Positions 8,279 through 16,148 of a stretch of DNA of 43,702 bases are shown here, one piece after another; the stretch's first letter is position 1; every line of letters starts with the position of its first letter. The stretch is from NCBI GenBank assembly GCA_018242045.1, contig JAFECR010000015.1:1-43702 (forward strand). Reading direction: 5' to 3'. A program made the translations under genes and the position numbers. The notes under the pieces are model-generated. The model was not told the origin of the DNA. It saw only the letters and a list, made by a program, of their open reading frames with translations, and did not search any database. The DNA is from Pseudomonadota bacterium. GTDB lineage: Bacteria > Pseudomonadota > Gammaproteobacteria > Berkiellales > Berkiellaceae.

Positions 8279-10117
8279 TGGTCGAAGCGGCACCTCTCTG
8301 GGCGCTGGCGCTGGGCCTACCTGAGGTTGCTGTCCTGCGATATTTCTTTGAATATTAAAACCCGGCGTTATCGCTGGCGCGTTTCCTGGCATGCCAACTT
8401 GTCTTGGCATGTGATTGGGTCGCGGCAGTGATCTTTGCGCTGGTGCTGGCGGTCGGCGACTTAATTCCCTTAAATAATTAAAGCTAAAGCGCACCGTTTC
8501 AAGTGCTTGCCAAGTTAAAACCATACCGCCTGCGCCCAGCAATGTCCCCTTTAGTAAACTACCGCCAGCAAACACAACCAAGCTTGCGCCAGCAGGAGAA
8601 CACATTAAAATTGAAGTTGCAAGACCAAAGTAAGCGATTTGCCATTTAACTCGAGGCTCTGGCGTTACTGGCGTCAGATTTCGTGATGCGCTAACAGCCA
8701 CTTGCGGCAACTGAGCCACATCATTAACCACATTATTCATCATTTTATTGACAATGCGCTCCACCAGATATCCTGCGATATAACCTGCCAACATAAACAT
8801 AAAGATCTGCAATGAAGTAGGCCCTACTGTCCCATGAAAATTACCTTGAATTTGCATTTCGGAAGTAAAAAAGATACTGGTAAGCAGGTTATTAAAAAGA
8901 TTTTTAACTCTCGCCACTAAAATGTTAGTAAAATCCGATCCCACTGTAAATGATGTACTGGGTGTCAAAAATGATGAAAAAAATCCAGAAAAAAGACCTG
9001 GCGTGACAACATGTCCCATGGCAGGTCCTAAATTACCTGAAAGTGTCCCTGAAAAGATCCGATGAGATATCCATCTTCCCCAAAGAGATCCAAGTATTCT
9101 GCCAGAGCTATTCAAAAGCAATTTAAGTGGATGTTTGAGCGCATAAGATAAATCATTAAATAAAGCACTTAAACCAATGGCAATAAAAGCAAATTGTAAA
9201 ATACTCAAAGGAAGCAAAATAAAACCAAAAGAGCCCAAAGGCATTACATGCCAAGCAAGAAATGCCCCCAAGCCAAAACAGATCCCTATTCTTGGGTAAA
9301 AGCCAACATGAGTTAAAGTTTTTGAATATAAACCATTGGCAAAATTGTATAAACTATCTGACCATTTTTGCAGGGTATTTAGCCATTGGACATTTGAAAA
9401 ACGATAGACGCCATATATCGCGATCACACTCCATGCATTTAAATCCATGATTAAGAGCATTGAAAACAACCAAATTCCTTTTAATAGACTTATCGGGTGA
9501 TTACTGACAGCTTCTCCAAGTTTTTCTCCCAATGTCTGTGAAAAGTTATTATATAATTTTCTTAATCCAGTAAAATTACAAGTGCGATACAAAAATTGAG
9601 CTAATGCTCGTTTCTTATACAATCCATAAAAAATAAATATAGGAAATCCAAAAGTCCATGCCTTTGGTATAAACCCCATCAAAGCAAAAGTAAAAAATGT
9701 ATTCAAAATTGAACTATAGTTGATTGGCGGTGCAACGCGTGTTTGGCGTACAATTTCTCTTACTTTGCTCGCATAGGCTTTTTCTTCGACCAAAAAATTA
9801 TCAGCATTAGCAGCTACATTCCATTTTAAGCTTGCTTTTAAAGCTGTTAGCCCGTTTGGTCTCATTGGGATTAGCATATAGGTATTATTATTTTTATCTA
9901 AGAAATACAAATTGTTTTGAGTAAACAAATAGACAAAATTGGAACCACCAGGCAAGATGCTAAAATCCCTGGGTAAATGCCTAGCATAAACAAGATCACA
10001 ATCACTATAAAGATTGAAAATCAGCAAGTTTATAAATGATCTAAGCAATCTGGCAATCATACATGGTTGTCTTAGTGCGATGAAATAGCTTGTGATTCTA
10101 ATCTCAACGTCTAGCAC
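8270..10117 (-). CDS. Multi-pass membrane protein of unknown function with proline-rich C-terminal tail
   Basis: I do not recognise this 615-residue protein. Several hydrophobic stretches are visible: about 140-168, 206-232, a long one at about 272-315, about 434-455, and a glycine-rich one at about 490-545. The last 65 residues are rich in Pro, Arg and Gln (RRPPAPAQRSLPRP, GPAPAPREVPLRPSA) and likely disordered. The start drawn here is a GTG with no clear ribosome binding site; ATG at 10060 (MIARLLRSF) is an alternative. It stands alone between convergent sohB and the fliA group. A long orphan membrane protein with a proline-rich tail could be a secreted effector, but that is only inference. 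Confidence 0.6.
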   Translation of the reverse strand: MLDVEIRITSYFIALRQPCMIARLLRSFINLLIFNLYSDCDLVYARHLPRDFSILPGGSNFVYLFTQNNLYFLDKNNNTYMLIPMRPNGLTALKASLKWNVAANADNFLVEEKAYASKVREIVRQTRVAPPINYSSILNTFFTFALMGFIPKAWTFGFPIFIFYGLYKKRALAQFLYRTCNFTGLRKLYNNFSQTLGEKLGEAVSNHPISLLKGIWLFSMLLIMDLNAWSVIAIYGVYRFSNVQWLNTLQKWSDSLYNFANGLYSKTLTHVGFYPRIGICFGLGAFLAWHVMPLGSFGFILLPLSILQFAFIAIGLSALFNDLSYALKHPLKLLLNSSGRILGSLWGRWISHRIFSGTLSGNLGPAMGHVVTPGLFSGFFSSFLTPSTSFTVGSDFTNILVARVKNLFNNLLTSIFFTSEMQIQGNFHGTVGPTSLQIFMFMLAGYIAGYLVERIVNKMMNNVVNDVAQLPQVAVSASRNLTPVTPEPRVKWQIAYFGLATSILMCSPAGASLVVFAGGSLLKGTLLGAGGMVLTWQALETVRFSFNYLRELSRRPPAPAQRSLPRPNHMPRQVGMPGNAPAITPGFNIQRNIAGQQPQVGPAPAPREVPLRPSA

Positions 10118-10234
10118 ATGTCAATTTTCAAGCTTAATAAACTTAGTTAAATAAATTATTAATTATGGGATCCTGGAGGGAGCTTATAACGTGTATTTCA
10201 TCTTCTCTATAATTTGTGATTATTAAGAAAGCTG

Positions 10235-10459
10235 TTAGCTATTTTTTGTTAGCCAAATTTCTTTTTTTACATTCTCTTTTAAGGGTTTTATCTTCATGTT
10301 TGGCTTGCCAATTACTAATTGTTCGTAAATAAGGGAACTTAATGTGGTGATTTTTTTAAAGCGCTTAATAATTGTAAATGAAACTAGCAAAGTAACCACA
10401 TTTAATAAGAGGCAAAGCCACAATAAAAATTCCAAATACATGGTTCCCCCTATTTTCAT
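10235..10459 (-). CDS. Small membrane protein translationally coupled to fliA (74 aa)
   Basis: The start codon overlaps the fliA stop (ATGA), so it is almost certainly expressed with fliA. A hydrophobic helix spans about residues 8-29, followed by a basic region (KRFKKI, then KPLKENVKKEIW). I cannot assign a family. In other gammaproteobacteria, genes right after fliA encode chemotaxis or motor proteins (cheY/cheZ or motA/motB), and this is neither. An N-terminal membrane anchor with a cytoplasmic tail recalls small DUF2802-type proteins of Pseudomonas chemotaxis clusters, but the similarity is not strong enough to name it. Confidence 0.65.
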   Translation of the reverse strand: MKIGGTMYLEFLLWLCLLLNVVTLLVSFTIIKRFKKITTLSSLIYEQLVIGKPNMKIKPLKENVKKEIWLTKNS

Positions 10460-11178
10460 TTCCAGTTAACAAGACGGGATTTTAGCCTTAACATGGCTTG
10501 GCTGTGGATTTGACTGATTCTGGATTCACTCACACCAAGAACTTCACCCACTTCCCTTAGGTTTAATTCTTCATCATAATAAAGTGCAAGAACCAGTTTT
10601 TCTCTTTCAGGCAATTTGGCTATTTCGACCCCTAATTTTTGTTTAAAATCTTCTCTTTGGATCCCCTCTAAAGGACCTGTAATAGGGTTTGTTGTAGGTG
10701 ATTCTAAGGCTTCTTCATTAACCCCAAGATCTTCAAATGCAAAAATTTTAGCGCTATTAGAATCTTGTAATATCTGGTGATATTCTTCTAAGCTGATACC
10801 CAATGTTTTTGCAACATCGATATCGCGAGCATCCTTACCTGTTAAATTTTCTACCTCTCGCATTGCTTGTGCTACTTTGCGTGAATTTTTATGAACTGAA
10901 CGTGGCGCCCAATCTCCTTTTCTAATTTCATCCAGCATCGCACCGCGAATTCTGATCCCCGCGTAGGTGATAAAAGTGGCACCTTTATTTTCATCAAAAT
11001 TTCTCGCGGCCTCAATTAAACCTATCATGCCTGCTTGGATTAAATCTTCTGCCTGAATAATGGCAGGTAGCCTCGCCAAGAGATGATGCGCAATACGCTT
11101 AACAAGAGGAGCATATTCCTTGATAAAGCTATCATCGGCATCTGTTTGTGTTGATTTAAAAAGCGCAGCTCCATTCAT
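10456..11178 (-). CDS. fliA: Flagellar sigma factor FliA (sigma-28)
   Basis: This RNA polymerase sigma factor serves late flagellar genes. The 240-residue product has sigma region 2 (EDLIQAGMIGLIEAARNFD, then TYAGIRIRGAMLDEIRKGDW), region 3 (DWAPRSVHKNSRKVAQAM) and a region 4 helix-turn-helix (LNLREVGEVLGVSESRISQIH). I chose ATG 11178 (MNGAALFK), preceded by AGAGGT at good spacing. The longer frame to 11202 would need a TTG start overlapping flhG. It follows flhG closely and is probably under the sigma-54-type promoter near 12090. Its likely partner, anti-sigma factor FlgM, is encoded at 14249. Confidence 0.93.
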   Translation of the reverse strand: MNGAALFKSTQTDADDSFIKEYAPLVKRIAHHLLARLPAIIQAEDLIQAGMIGLIEAARNFDENKGATFITYAGIRIRGAMLDEIRKGDWAPRSVHKNSRKVAQAMREVENLTGKDARDIDVAKTLGISLEEYHQILQDSNSAKIFAFEDLGVNEEALESPTTNPITGPLEGIQREDFKQKLGVEIAKLPEREKLVLALYYDEELNLREVGEVLGVSESRISQIHSQAMLRLKSRLVNWK

Positions 11179-11188
11179 GCATTTACCT

Positions 11189-12031
11189 CTATTGAACGAC
11201 AATTTGGGGATTTATTAATTGCTCAATAAAGAATTGCACTTGACCGCTACCAACCCTTGGCAAAGCCAGCCTATCTATATTCTCGGCTAATTGCTTAAAA
11301 CTCTGCGAGGCCTGACAACTTGGAAAAAGTTCCACGACAGCAACTTGTTGTTTGATAGCTTCCCGTACCAATTCATCCTCCGGTATGCACCCTATAAAGT
11401 GCAACACCACATTTACATTTCTCTCCGTTACATTAGCTAGCTTAGCAAATATTTTTTTTGCTTCATAGAAGCTACTAGACATATTCACAACAATTCTAAA
11501 GCGTTGGATGCAATAATTTTGATTCATAATTTCAATGATTGTCGCAGCGTCGCTAATAGAAGAAGGATCTTCATTAATAATAACTAGGATTTCTTGAGCA
11601 CTTGTTGCCATTCTCAACAAAGAATCGCTGATACCAGATGCTGTATCAATGATGAGGGTATCCATTTTTCCAATTAAGGCATTAAACGAATGAATTAAAG
11701 CACCGTAATCTTTGGGCTGAAAATGAAACTTATTTAAGCCACAAAAACCAGGAATAATACGCAGCCCAAAAGGTCCAACTAAAACCACTTCTTCCAGCAA
11801 ACAATCTTGCTGCATAAAATGAGCTATCGTGTATTTTGGCTTCATTCCCAATAGCACATCCACATTGGCTAAACCAAAATCAGCATCAAAAAGATAAACT
11901 GCTTTGCCCCTAGCAGCAAGAGCAGCCCCCAAATTAATACTAATGTTGGTTTTTCCTATCCCACCCTTACCGGTGATAGCCAATACTCGAATGGGGCGCA
12001 TTTTTTTTGCAAATTGAAAAGGATCATACAT
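11189..12031 (-). CDS. flhG: Flagellar number regulator FlhG/FleN (MinD-like ATPase)
   Basis: FlhG (FleN) is a ParA/MinD-type ATPase that limits flagellar number and, in polar flagellates, restrains FleQ. The deviant Walker A motif is GKGGIGKTN (21-29), followed by DADFGLANVDVLLG (about 49-62) and the Walker B-like LIIDTASGISD. The 280 residues and position directly upstream of fliA match the usual flhF-flhG-fliA order, although flhF is not here. A good sigma-54 promoter match lies about 50 bases upstream. A chromosome- or septum-type MinD is less likely given the fliA neighbour. Confidence 0.88.
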   Translation of the reverse strand: MYDPFQFAKKMRPIRVLAITGKGGIGKTNISINLGAALAARGKAVYLFDADFGLANVDVLLGMKPKYTIAHFMQQDCLLEEVVLVGPFGLRIIPGFCGLNKFHFQPKDYGALIHSFNALIGKMDTLIIDTASGISDSLLRMATSAQEILVIINEDPSSISDAATIIEIMNQNYCIQRFRIVVNMSSSFYEAKKIFAKLANVTERNVNVVLHFIGCIPEDELVREAIKQQVAVVELFPSCQASQSFKQLAENIDRLALPRVGSGQVQFFIEQLINPQIVVQ

Positions 12032-12061
12032 TCAGCCACTCCTTGGTTTTAATATGAATTA

Positions 12062-12074
12062 TTCCTTGAAGGAA
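12062..12074. promoter_or_regulatory. 13-bp palindrome near the predicted flhG transcript start
   Basis: TTCCTTGAAGGAA is a perfect inverted repeat with a one-base centre. It lies between the sigma-54 motif and the flhG start, close to the expected transcription start, so it could be an operator or a short hairpin in the leader. No protein can be assigned to it. Confidence 0.3.
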
Positions 12075-12081
12075 GGATTAG

Positions 12082-12097
12082 AGCAAAATTTGTTCCA
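12082..12097 (-). promoter_or_regulatory. Sigma-54 (RpoN) promoter of flhG-fliA
   Basis: On the minus strand the sequence reads TGGAACAAATTTTGCT. Against the RpoN consensus TGGCAC-N5-TTGCW it misses one position, and the GG and GC elements are exactly 10 bases apart. The transcript would start near 12071, about 40 bases before the flhG ATG. An RpoN promoter fits the nearby FleQ-like sigma-54 activator gene. Confidence 0.7.
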
Positions 12098-12163
12098 CAT
12101 TTGAAATTGCTTATAAAGCTGAGATTTTAGCCAAGAATATGGTCTGGATATGTTGAAAAAAGA

Positions 12164-12469
12164 TCATTCAACTGTAAATAATTCATCAAGTTTGGTAATC
12201 ATAAGTATTTTTTTAACGTCAGGGTTGCAATTGATAATCCGAATATTGGCACTATCTCCACCAGCATGATCTCTTAGCGCTAATAACATGCCAAGCGCCG
12301 AGCTATCTAAATAATCAGAATCTTTTAAATCCACTGTGTAGGAGCTTGGGTGGCCAGGTAAATTTTCATAAGCATTTTTAAATACTTGCAATGAACTAAA
12401 ATCAAAGCGCCCCTTAACGCTAATGACTAGCTCCTGCCCGTCATTACTCATTGCAGATTTAATTGCCAT
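12164..12469 (-). CDS. STAS-domain protein (anti-sigma factor antagonist-like)
   Basis: A single STAS domain fills the 101 residues. The phosphorylatable serine of SpoIIAA-type antagonists is in DYLDSSALGMLLALRD. In the family such proteins bind anti-sigma factors or partner kinases and are switched by phosphorylation of this serine. The gene sits between flhG and the FleQ-like gene and has a strong candidate sigma-28 promoter, so it is probably a late flagellar-regulon gene. This would resemble HsbA-type regulators that link motility to other behaviour, but no kinase or phosphatase partner is in the window. GGAG precedes the ATG. Confidence 0.85.
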   Translation of the reverse strand: MAIKSAMSNDGQELVISVKGRFDFSSLQVFKNAYENLPGHPSSYTVDLKDSDYLDSSALGMLLALRDHAGGDSANIRIINCNPDVKKILMITKLDELFTVE

Positions 12470-12510
12470 AACATACTCCAGTTTTTGCCAAGGTTAGGAT
12501 ATTTTGATCA

Positions 12511-12538
12511 TTATCGGTAACTACAAAATAACCCTTTA
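12511..12538 (-). promoter_or_regulatory. Sigma-28 (FliA) promoter of the STAS gene
   Basis: On the minus strand, TAAA is followed after 16 bases by ACCGATAA. The FliA consensus is TAAA-N15-GCCGATAA, so the -10 element matches 7 of 8 and the spacing is one base long. The transcript would start near 12503, about 35 bases upstream of the ATG. The fliA gene itself is 1 kb away. Confidence 0.6.
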
Positions 12539-12578
12539 ACACGTTACAAAATCAGTGCACATAAGCGAAAAATTAATC

Positions 12579-12839
12579 TTACGAAGTAAGTGATGGGGCA
12601 AAATAAAGCTCATCCTCATTCTTGCTTCTTGTTACAAACGAGCCATTTTCCGGAGTGTACTTTACTAAGCAATGGGTATTGGGTTGCGATAAAACTGTTT
12701 GAACAATAACATCGACATTGGTCAGTGGATTTTGATTTAACTTGCTCGTCAATTGATTTAGTTCTGCTTCATAATCTTGCAGCCTTTCAACATCATCAAT
12801 CCAAGTTGGTTGTTGTTCATTGTCGACACCTTCAATCAT
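12579..12839 (-). CDS. Small acidic protein of unknown function in the flagellar cluster (86 aa)
   Basis: I do not recognise this product. It is soluble and acidic, with a predicted helical N-terminal part (WIDDVERLQDYEAELNQLTSKL, about 13-34, with heptad-like spacing) and a less regular C-terminal half. GAGG precedes the ATG. It lies between the FleQ-like gene and the STAS gene on the same strand, with gaps of about 107 and 109 bases, so it may have its own promoter. The helical part could act like a small flagellar chaperone, but nothing in the sequence proves this. Confidence 0.6.
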   Translation of the reverse strand: MIEGVDNEQQPTWIDDVERLQDYEAELNQLTSKLNQNPLTNVDVIVQTVLSQPNTHCLVKYTPENGSFVTRSKNEDELYFAPSLTS

Positions 12840-12946
12840 TTTAACACCTCAATGATTTAACTGACAAATTTAATAACCTAAGCGAGCTGTATACTAATGG
12901 TCTCTTTGTCTTGAAACAAGATATTGATGGCAATTAAGATTAAATA

Positions 12947-13972
12947 TCAATTTGATTTTACGATGTTGAATTTTTTCATCTTTTCAATCAACGTGGTGCG
13001 TCTCATCCCTAATTTTTCAGCAGCATGAGAGACAATGCCATTTGTTTTGTCTAAAGCTTCTTTAATAAACTTTTGCTCAAGATGGTGCAGCATTTCTCTT
13101 AGATTTACGTCTTGATTTTGAATATCACCATTATTCACAATCACAATTTGGGTCATTTCGTTTCTTTTAAAATCATTATTTTTTTGTGCTTCATAAATTT
13201 GATATTTTATTGGTAACTGTTCAAAAGACACTTCCTGATTTGGGAACAAAACAATTAATCTTTCAAGCAAATTCGACAATTCACGCACGTTTCCTTGCCA
13301 ATGACAGCGCTTAAGTGAATCCAATGCTGTCATGTTTAGGGTAATGTCATTACCCATTTCCTGTTTAAATTTTTTAATTAAATCAGTGATGATATCCGGA
13401 ATATCTTCTACTCTTTCACGCAAACTTGGCATTTCAATAGGGAATACATTTAAACGATAAAATAAGTCTTCTCTAAAAGTTCCCTGTTTTATCGCTTCTT
13501 CTAAGTTTCGATGTGTTGCAGCAATAATTCTAACATCTGTTTTTATAGATTTATTGCTACCAATGCGTTCAATCACTTTTTCTTGGATTACACGTAACAG
13601 CTTCACTTGCATGCAAAGTGGCATATCACCAATTTCATCCAGAAATATAGTTCCACTTTGCGCAAGTTCAAAACGTCCTATCCGGGCAGTAATAGCCCCG
13701 GTAAAGGCACCCTTTTCATGACCAAACAATTCGCTTTCTAATAAATCTAAAGGGATAGCGCCACAATTGACTGGCACGAAGGCATGATGCTTTCTTTTGG
13801 AAAGTGAATGAATCAGTCTACCTACAATTTCCTTGCCTGTACCTGATTCCCCAGTAATCAGCACATTCACATCGGTAATGCTTACTTGTTTGATAATTTC
13901 CTTTAGATGGTCTACTTTAGCACTCTTACCACTGAGTTCGCTCAAATCCGCATTGGGGGTAGTGTCCATCAT
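12947..13972 (-). CDS. FleQ-like sigma-54 transcriptional activator lacking an N-terminal sensory domain
   Basis: This enhancer-binding protein activates RNA polymerase containing sigma-54. The AAA+ domain has Walker A GESGTGKE (41-48), the sigma-54 contact loop GAFTGA (88-93), and Walker [10 protein letters not shown] (108-116). The C-terminal Fis-type helix-turn-helix, [19 protein letters not shown], resembles FleQ/FlrA. Family members are about 470-490 residues with a divergent receiver domain in front; here only about 20 residues precede the AAA+ domain, as in PspF. With RpoN-type sites before flgM and flhG it is the obvious candidate activator. AAGGA precedes the tandem ATGs at 13972 and 13969. 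Confidence 0.85.
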   Translation of the reverse strand: MMDTTPNADLSELSGKSAKVDHLKEIIKQVSITDVNVLITGESGTGKEIVGRLIHSLSKRKHHAFVPVNCGAIPLDLLESELFGHEKGAFTGAITARIGRFELAQSGTIFLDEIGDMPLCMQVKLLRVIQEKVIERIGSNKSIKTDVRIIAATHRNLEEAIKQGTFREDLFYRLNVFPIEMPSLRERVEDIPDIITDLIKKFKQEMGNDITLNMTALDSLKRCHWQGNVRELSNLLERLIVLFPNQEVSFEQLPIKYQIYEAQKNNDFKRNEMTQIVIVNNGDIQNQDVNLREMLHHLEQKFIKEALDKTNGIVSHAAEKLGMRRTTLIEKMKKFNIVKSN

Positions 13973-14036
13973 GATCTGTTATCCTTTTTATGCGAAAAAA
14001 CCTGCAAAGTGCTCAATTAACGAATAGTATAAATAC

Positions 14037-14047
14037 TGACACTGTCA
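14037..14047. promoter_or_regulatory. Perfect 11-bp inverted repeat upstream of the FleQ-like gene
   Basis: TGACACTGTCA is a perfect palindrome about 65 bases upstream of the FleQ-like start and about 80 bases before the sigma-54 site of flgM. It could be an operator in the shared intergenic region. No promoter with good spacing is visible around it. Confidence 0.3.
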
Positions 14048-14125
14048 AATTATTGTCAATCATTTATTAATAAAATTGATCAACAAAACAGACGCCCAAT
14101 CTATACATTTCAAGGCTCTTATAAA

Positions 14126-14142
14126 CTGGCATAAATTGTGCT
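14126..14142 (+). promoter_or_regulatory. Sigma-54 (RpoN) promoter of flgM
   Basis: CTGGCATAAATTGTGCT has GG and GC exactly 10 bases apart. It agrees with the RpoN consensus YTGGCACGRNNNTTGCW at most defined positions, with mismatches at CG (TA here) and the first T of TTGC. The transcript would start near 14153, giving a leader of about 96 bases to the flgM ATG. Confidence 0.6.
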
Positions 14143-14248
14143 TTGGTATTTAAACAGATTATTTTTATTCATTGGAATGAGTTCTTGCGATATCGCGGCT
14201 TTTTAAAACATGTTACTGTTATCCTTATCTAATAATGGAGTTTGAGGT

Positions 14249-14578
14249 ATGTCAGTTAAAATGAGTTCTTCTTCAGAAATGATCACGCTGGAAGATCCTA
14301 TTGAAACCAAAAAAGCAGCACACAAAAATGTGGTTCACGAAGAGAAAAATGCCTTGGAGAAATCCTTTGTAGAGCAAGCCTTACCTGCTCAAGGTGTGCA
14401 ACAAATTCTTAAGGAAACCCCTATTGTTGACATGCAAAAAGTTGAAGAGTTTAAGCAAAAATTAACCAATTTGGAGCTTAGCTTTAACCCTCAACGGATA
14501 GCAGAAAAAATTCTTTCTCTTGAAAGTGAACTTTTGGATGTAGAGCAAAGCCTAACAAAAAATCTCAAGAAAGCTTAA
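14249..14578 (+). CDS. flgM: Anti-sigma-28 factor FlgM
   Basis: The C-terminal half, VDMQKVEEFKQKL followed by FNPQRIAEKILSLESEL (about residues 60-93), follows the FlgM pattern of a V-D-x-x-K-V-E helix and a D/N-P-x-x-I-A-x-x-L helix, which in the family bind sigma-28. The N-terminal half is polar and probably disordered, as in FlgM proteins. At 109 residues it is at the long end for the family. It is the natural partner of FliA encoded 3 kb away and lies behind a sigma-54-type promoter. GGAG precedes the ATG. Confidence 0.75.
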   Translation: MSVKMSSSSEMITLEDPIETKKAAHKNVVHEEKNALEKSFVEQALPAQGVQQILKETPIVDMQKVEEFKQKLTNLELSFNPQRIAEKILSLESELLDVEQSLTKNLKKA

Positions 14579-14708
14579 TGCTACCTATATGTAATAACAT
14601 AAATTTATTAGTTAGCTTTCTTTTTTAGTTATGTGAGTGATACATTATCAATAGCATAAGCTAACTGCTCATGATAAAATTATTCTTTTGCGTTAGAAGT
14701 AATTTAGT

Positions 14709-14861
14709 ATGTCACTTAATAAACAACCTGATCCCCAAAGCTCGCTTAATATACTTAATTTAAAGCCTTACCAACCATTTGGGATCCCACTACTTGCCAT
14801 ATTGTTTGGCTTAGCACTTTTTTCCTTGGCTCTAACCGCACTTTACGAAATCATATTCTAA
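14709..14861 (+). CDS. Small single-pass membrane protein (50 aa)
   Basis: This is a short ORF between flgM and tRNA-Arg. A polar head (about residues 1-20) with the basic-proline motif LKPYQPFGIPLL leads into one hydrophobic helix (about 27-46). The layout recalls DUF3094-type small proteins (a KPFRP-like motif before one membrane span), but I cannot confirm that. The ribosome binding site AGAAG lies somewhat far from the ATG. The end is 7 bases before the tRNA. Confidence 0.45.
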   Translation: MSLNKQPDPQSSLNILNLKPYQPFGIPLLAILFGLALFSLALTALYEIIF

Positions 14862-14868
14862 GAATTTA

Positions 14869-14944
14869 GCCTCGGTGGCACAGTGGATAGCGCGGCCCCC
14901 TCCTAAGGGGCAGGTCGCAGGTTCGATTCCTGCCCGGGGCGCCA
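14869..14944 (+). tRNA. tRNA-Arg (anticodon CCT)
   Basis: A full cloverleaf can be drawn: acceptor GCCTCGG/CCGGGGC, D arm GCAC/GCGC, anticodon stem GCCCC/GGGGC with loop CTCCTAA giving anticodon CCT, T arm GCAGG/CCTGC with loop TTCGATT, discriminator G and encoded CCA. It reads AGG codons. Its 3' part from 14902 is the left attachment site of the integrated elements that follow. Confidence 0.96.
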
Positions 14945-14954
14945 CTAGATTTTG
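14902..14954 (+). repeat. Left attachment site (attL) in the 3' end of tRNA-Arg
   Basis: This 53-base stretch, from CCTAAGGGG in the anticodon loop to CACTAGATTTT just after the gene, recurs at 29321-29373 with two mismatches. Its first ~35 bases also recur at 23714-23748. Repeats of a tRNA 3' end on both sides of mobile DNA are the mark of tyrosine-integrase insertion. Confidence 0.85.
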
Positions 14955-15357
14955 TTAATTTGCGCAGCAAATTCTACAAAATATTGTGTCCTGCGTAGCT
15001 TTAGCGAAGCAGGACTGGTGCTTTCAGATGAGTAAATTTTTATAGAAAATGGTTTGGGTATAACCATGGGTATAACCAAATACATTGATACTCAGTCGGT
15101 GCTCATCTGGAAAATTTAATAATCTTTTCCATTTTATTAAACTCTTAAAGGACATTACTTTTCCAAAATATAGCAAGTTATCTTTCCGAGGCTTGAGCGC
15201 GTGAATACTGTCTTTTTAATCAGAAAAGACTCAGCTTCGTAAAAAATAATTTATGAATTGGAATTTAACTTCAAATGACTAGCTAGGTACACATTCAGTA
15301 TTTTAATGGCTAATCTTATTATTGTTGTCGCACTATAAATAGAATAGGATTTGGCTA
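14945..15357. other. Left end of element A: non-coding, with inverted repeats
   Basis: I see no gene in these 413 bases. They hold a 7-bp inverted repeat with 3-base centre (14957-14973, AATTTGC/GCAAATT), a hairpin with GTCCTGC/GCAGGAC arms (14988-15015), a pair of GGGTATAACC repeats (15056-15077) and a 7-bp inverted repeat GTCTTTT/AAAAGAC (15210-15230). This is typical of an integrase and excisionase binding region. Confidence 0.6.
15056..15077 (+). repeat. Paired GGGTATAACC direct repeats (putative integrase arm site, left)
   Basis: Two copies of GGGTATAACC are separated by AT. The same paired repeat stands near each of the other two attachment-site copies (23571 and 29178), always in this orientation. 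Recurrence at element ends suggests binding sites for the integrase arm domain. Confidence 0.6.
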
Positions 15358-16089
15358 ATGAAGTGTGAATTTTCAGAAACTCAATTTGCTTTTTCTTTTG
15401 TATGGGAGTTGATTAGAAAATACCCTAATAGATTTATAATGCCTTGGTTCCCTAATACTGTCCAAGAAGGAAGAGAGGGAGGTGGCTATGATGTCAAAAT
15501 CGATTTGAATCAAAACATTAGCGGAAGCCTTTTTTTACAATTTAAAATTCCTGAATACCTTAAGAGCAAACAAAAATATAAAATTAAAATTGAAACAAAT
15601 CATAATCAATTTCGCCTATTAAAAAGTCTTAAAAGACCTGCCAACTTAGTTTATTACTGCACACCAAAATTTCACAAAGAAGATGAAATAAAAAATTTTT
15701 TTAATAGTTCATCAATTGAAGGAAATTCAGCTCTTTTCTCTATTGAGGAATTTCCTAATGATGGAGAATATCACAAACTAATTTACGAATATAAACCTGA
15801 AGAAATAAAAGCAATTGAATCAATATCTATCGTTAACCATAATAGCACAGAAATTAATACATACGGGATACTTTCTTCCGTCCCAATGGCAATATCAATT
15901 TTTTCAGGTGTTTTTTCAGTTAATTTCCAGACAGATCAAATGACATTGATCAGGAAGGCTGAATTTATTTTGAATAATGTAGTAAGCAAAATTGAATCTA
16001 TTCCAAACATAAATAAAATTAATGACGTTGACTGGTTATTCTCGATATTATTATTACGTTATAATATTTTGTGGATCCCGATTAAATAA
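15358..16089 (+). CDS. Unknown protein, possible PD-(D/E)XK-type nuclease (QxK variant)
   Basis: I do not recognise the family by name. Residues 38-63 contain EGREGGGYDVKID, then LFLQFK. An acidic residue, GYD with Asp45, and Q61-F-K63 on the next strand resemble the catalytic core of restriction-endonuclease-fold enzymes in which the second acidic residue is Gln. The rest is mixed alpha/beta with no membrane segment. It is the first gene of element A and is followed by an HNH-type and a HEPN-like gene on the same strand, a setting that suggests defence. Its AT content is higher than that of the core genes. The nuclease call is inference. Confidence 0.5.
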   Translation: MKCEFSETQFAFSFVWELIRKYPNRFIMPWFPNTVQEGREGGGYDVKIDLNQNISGSLFLQFKIPEYLKSKQKYKIKIETNHNQFRLLKSLKRPANLVYYCTPKFHKEDEIKNFFNSSSIEGNSALFSIEEFPNDGEYHKLIYEYKPEEIKAIESISIVNHNSTEINTYGILSSVPMAISIFSGVFSVNFQTDQMTLIRKAEFILNNVVSKIESIPNINKINDVDWLFSILLLRYNILWIPIK

Positions 16090-16148
16090 TAACTATGCGG
16101 TCTTGTATCTCATCATGAGAGTAATTTTAATTATAAATAAAAGTATAA

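Noticed and set aside
11189..12031. Cell-division MinD
   Set aside because: There is no minC or minE nearby, and the neighbours are fliA and other flagellar regulators, so FlhG/FleN fits better.
14610..14666. Terminator after flgM formed by AGTTAGCTT/AAGCTAACT
   Set aside because: The arms match perfectly but are 39 bases apart and no T-run follows the second arm.
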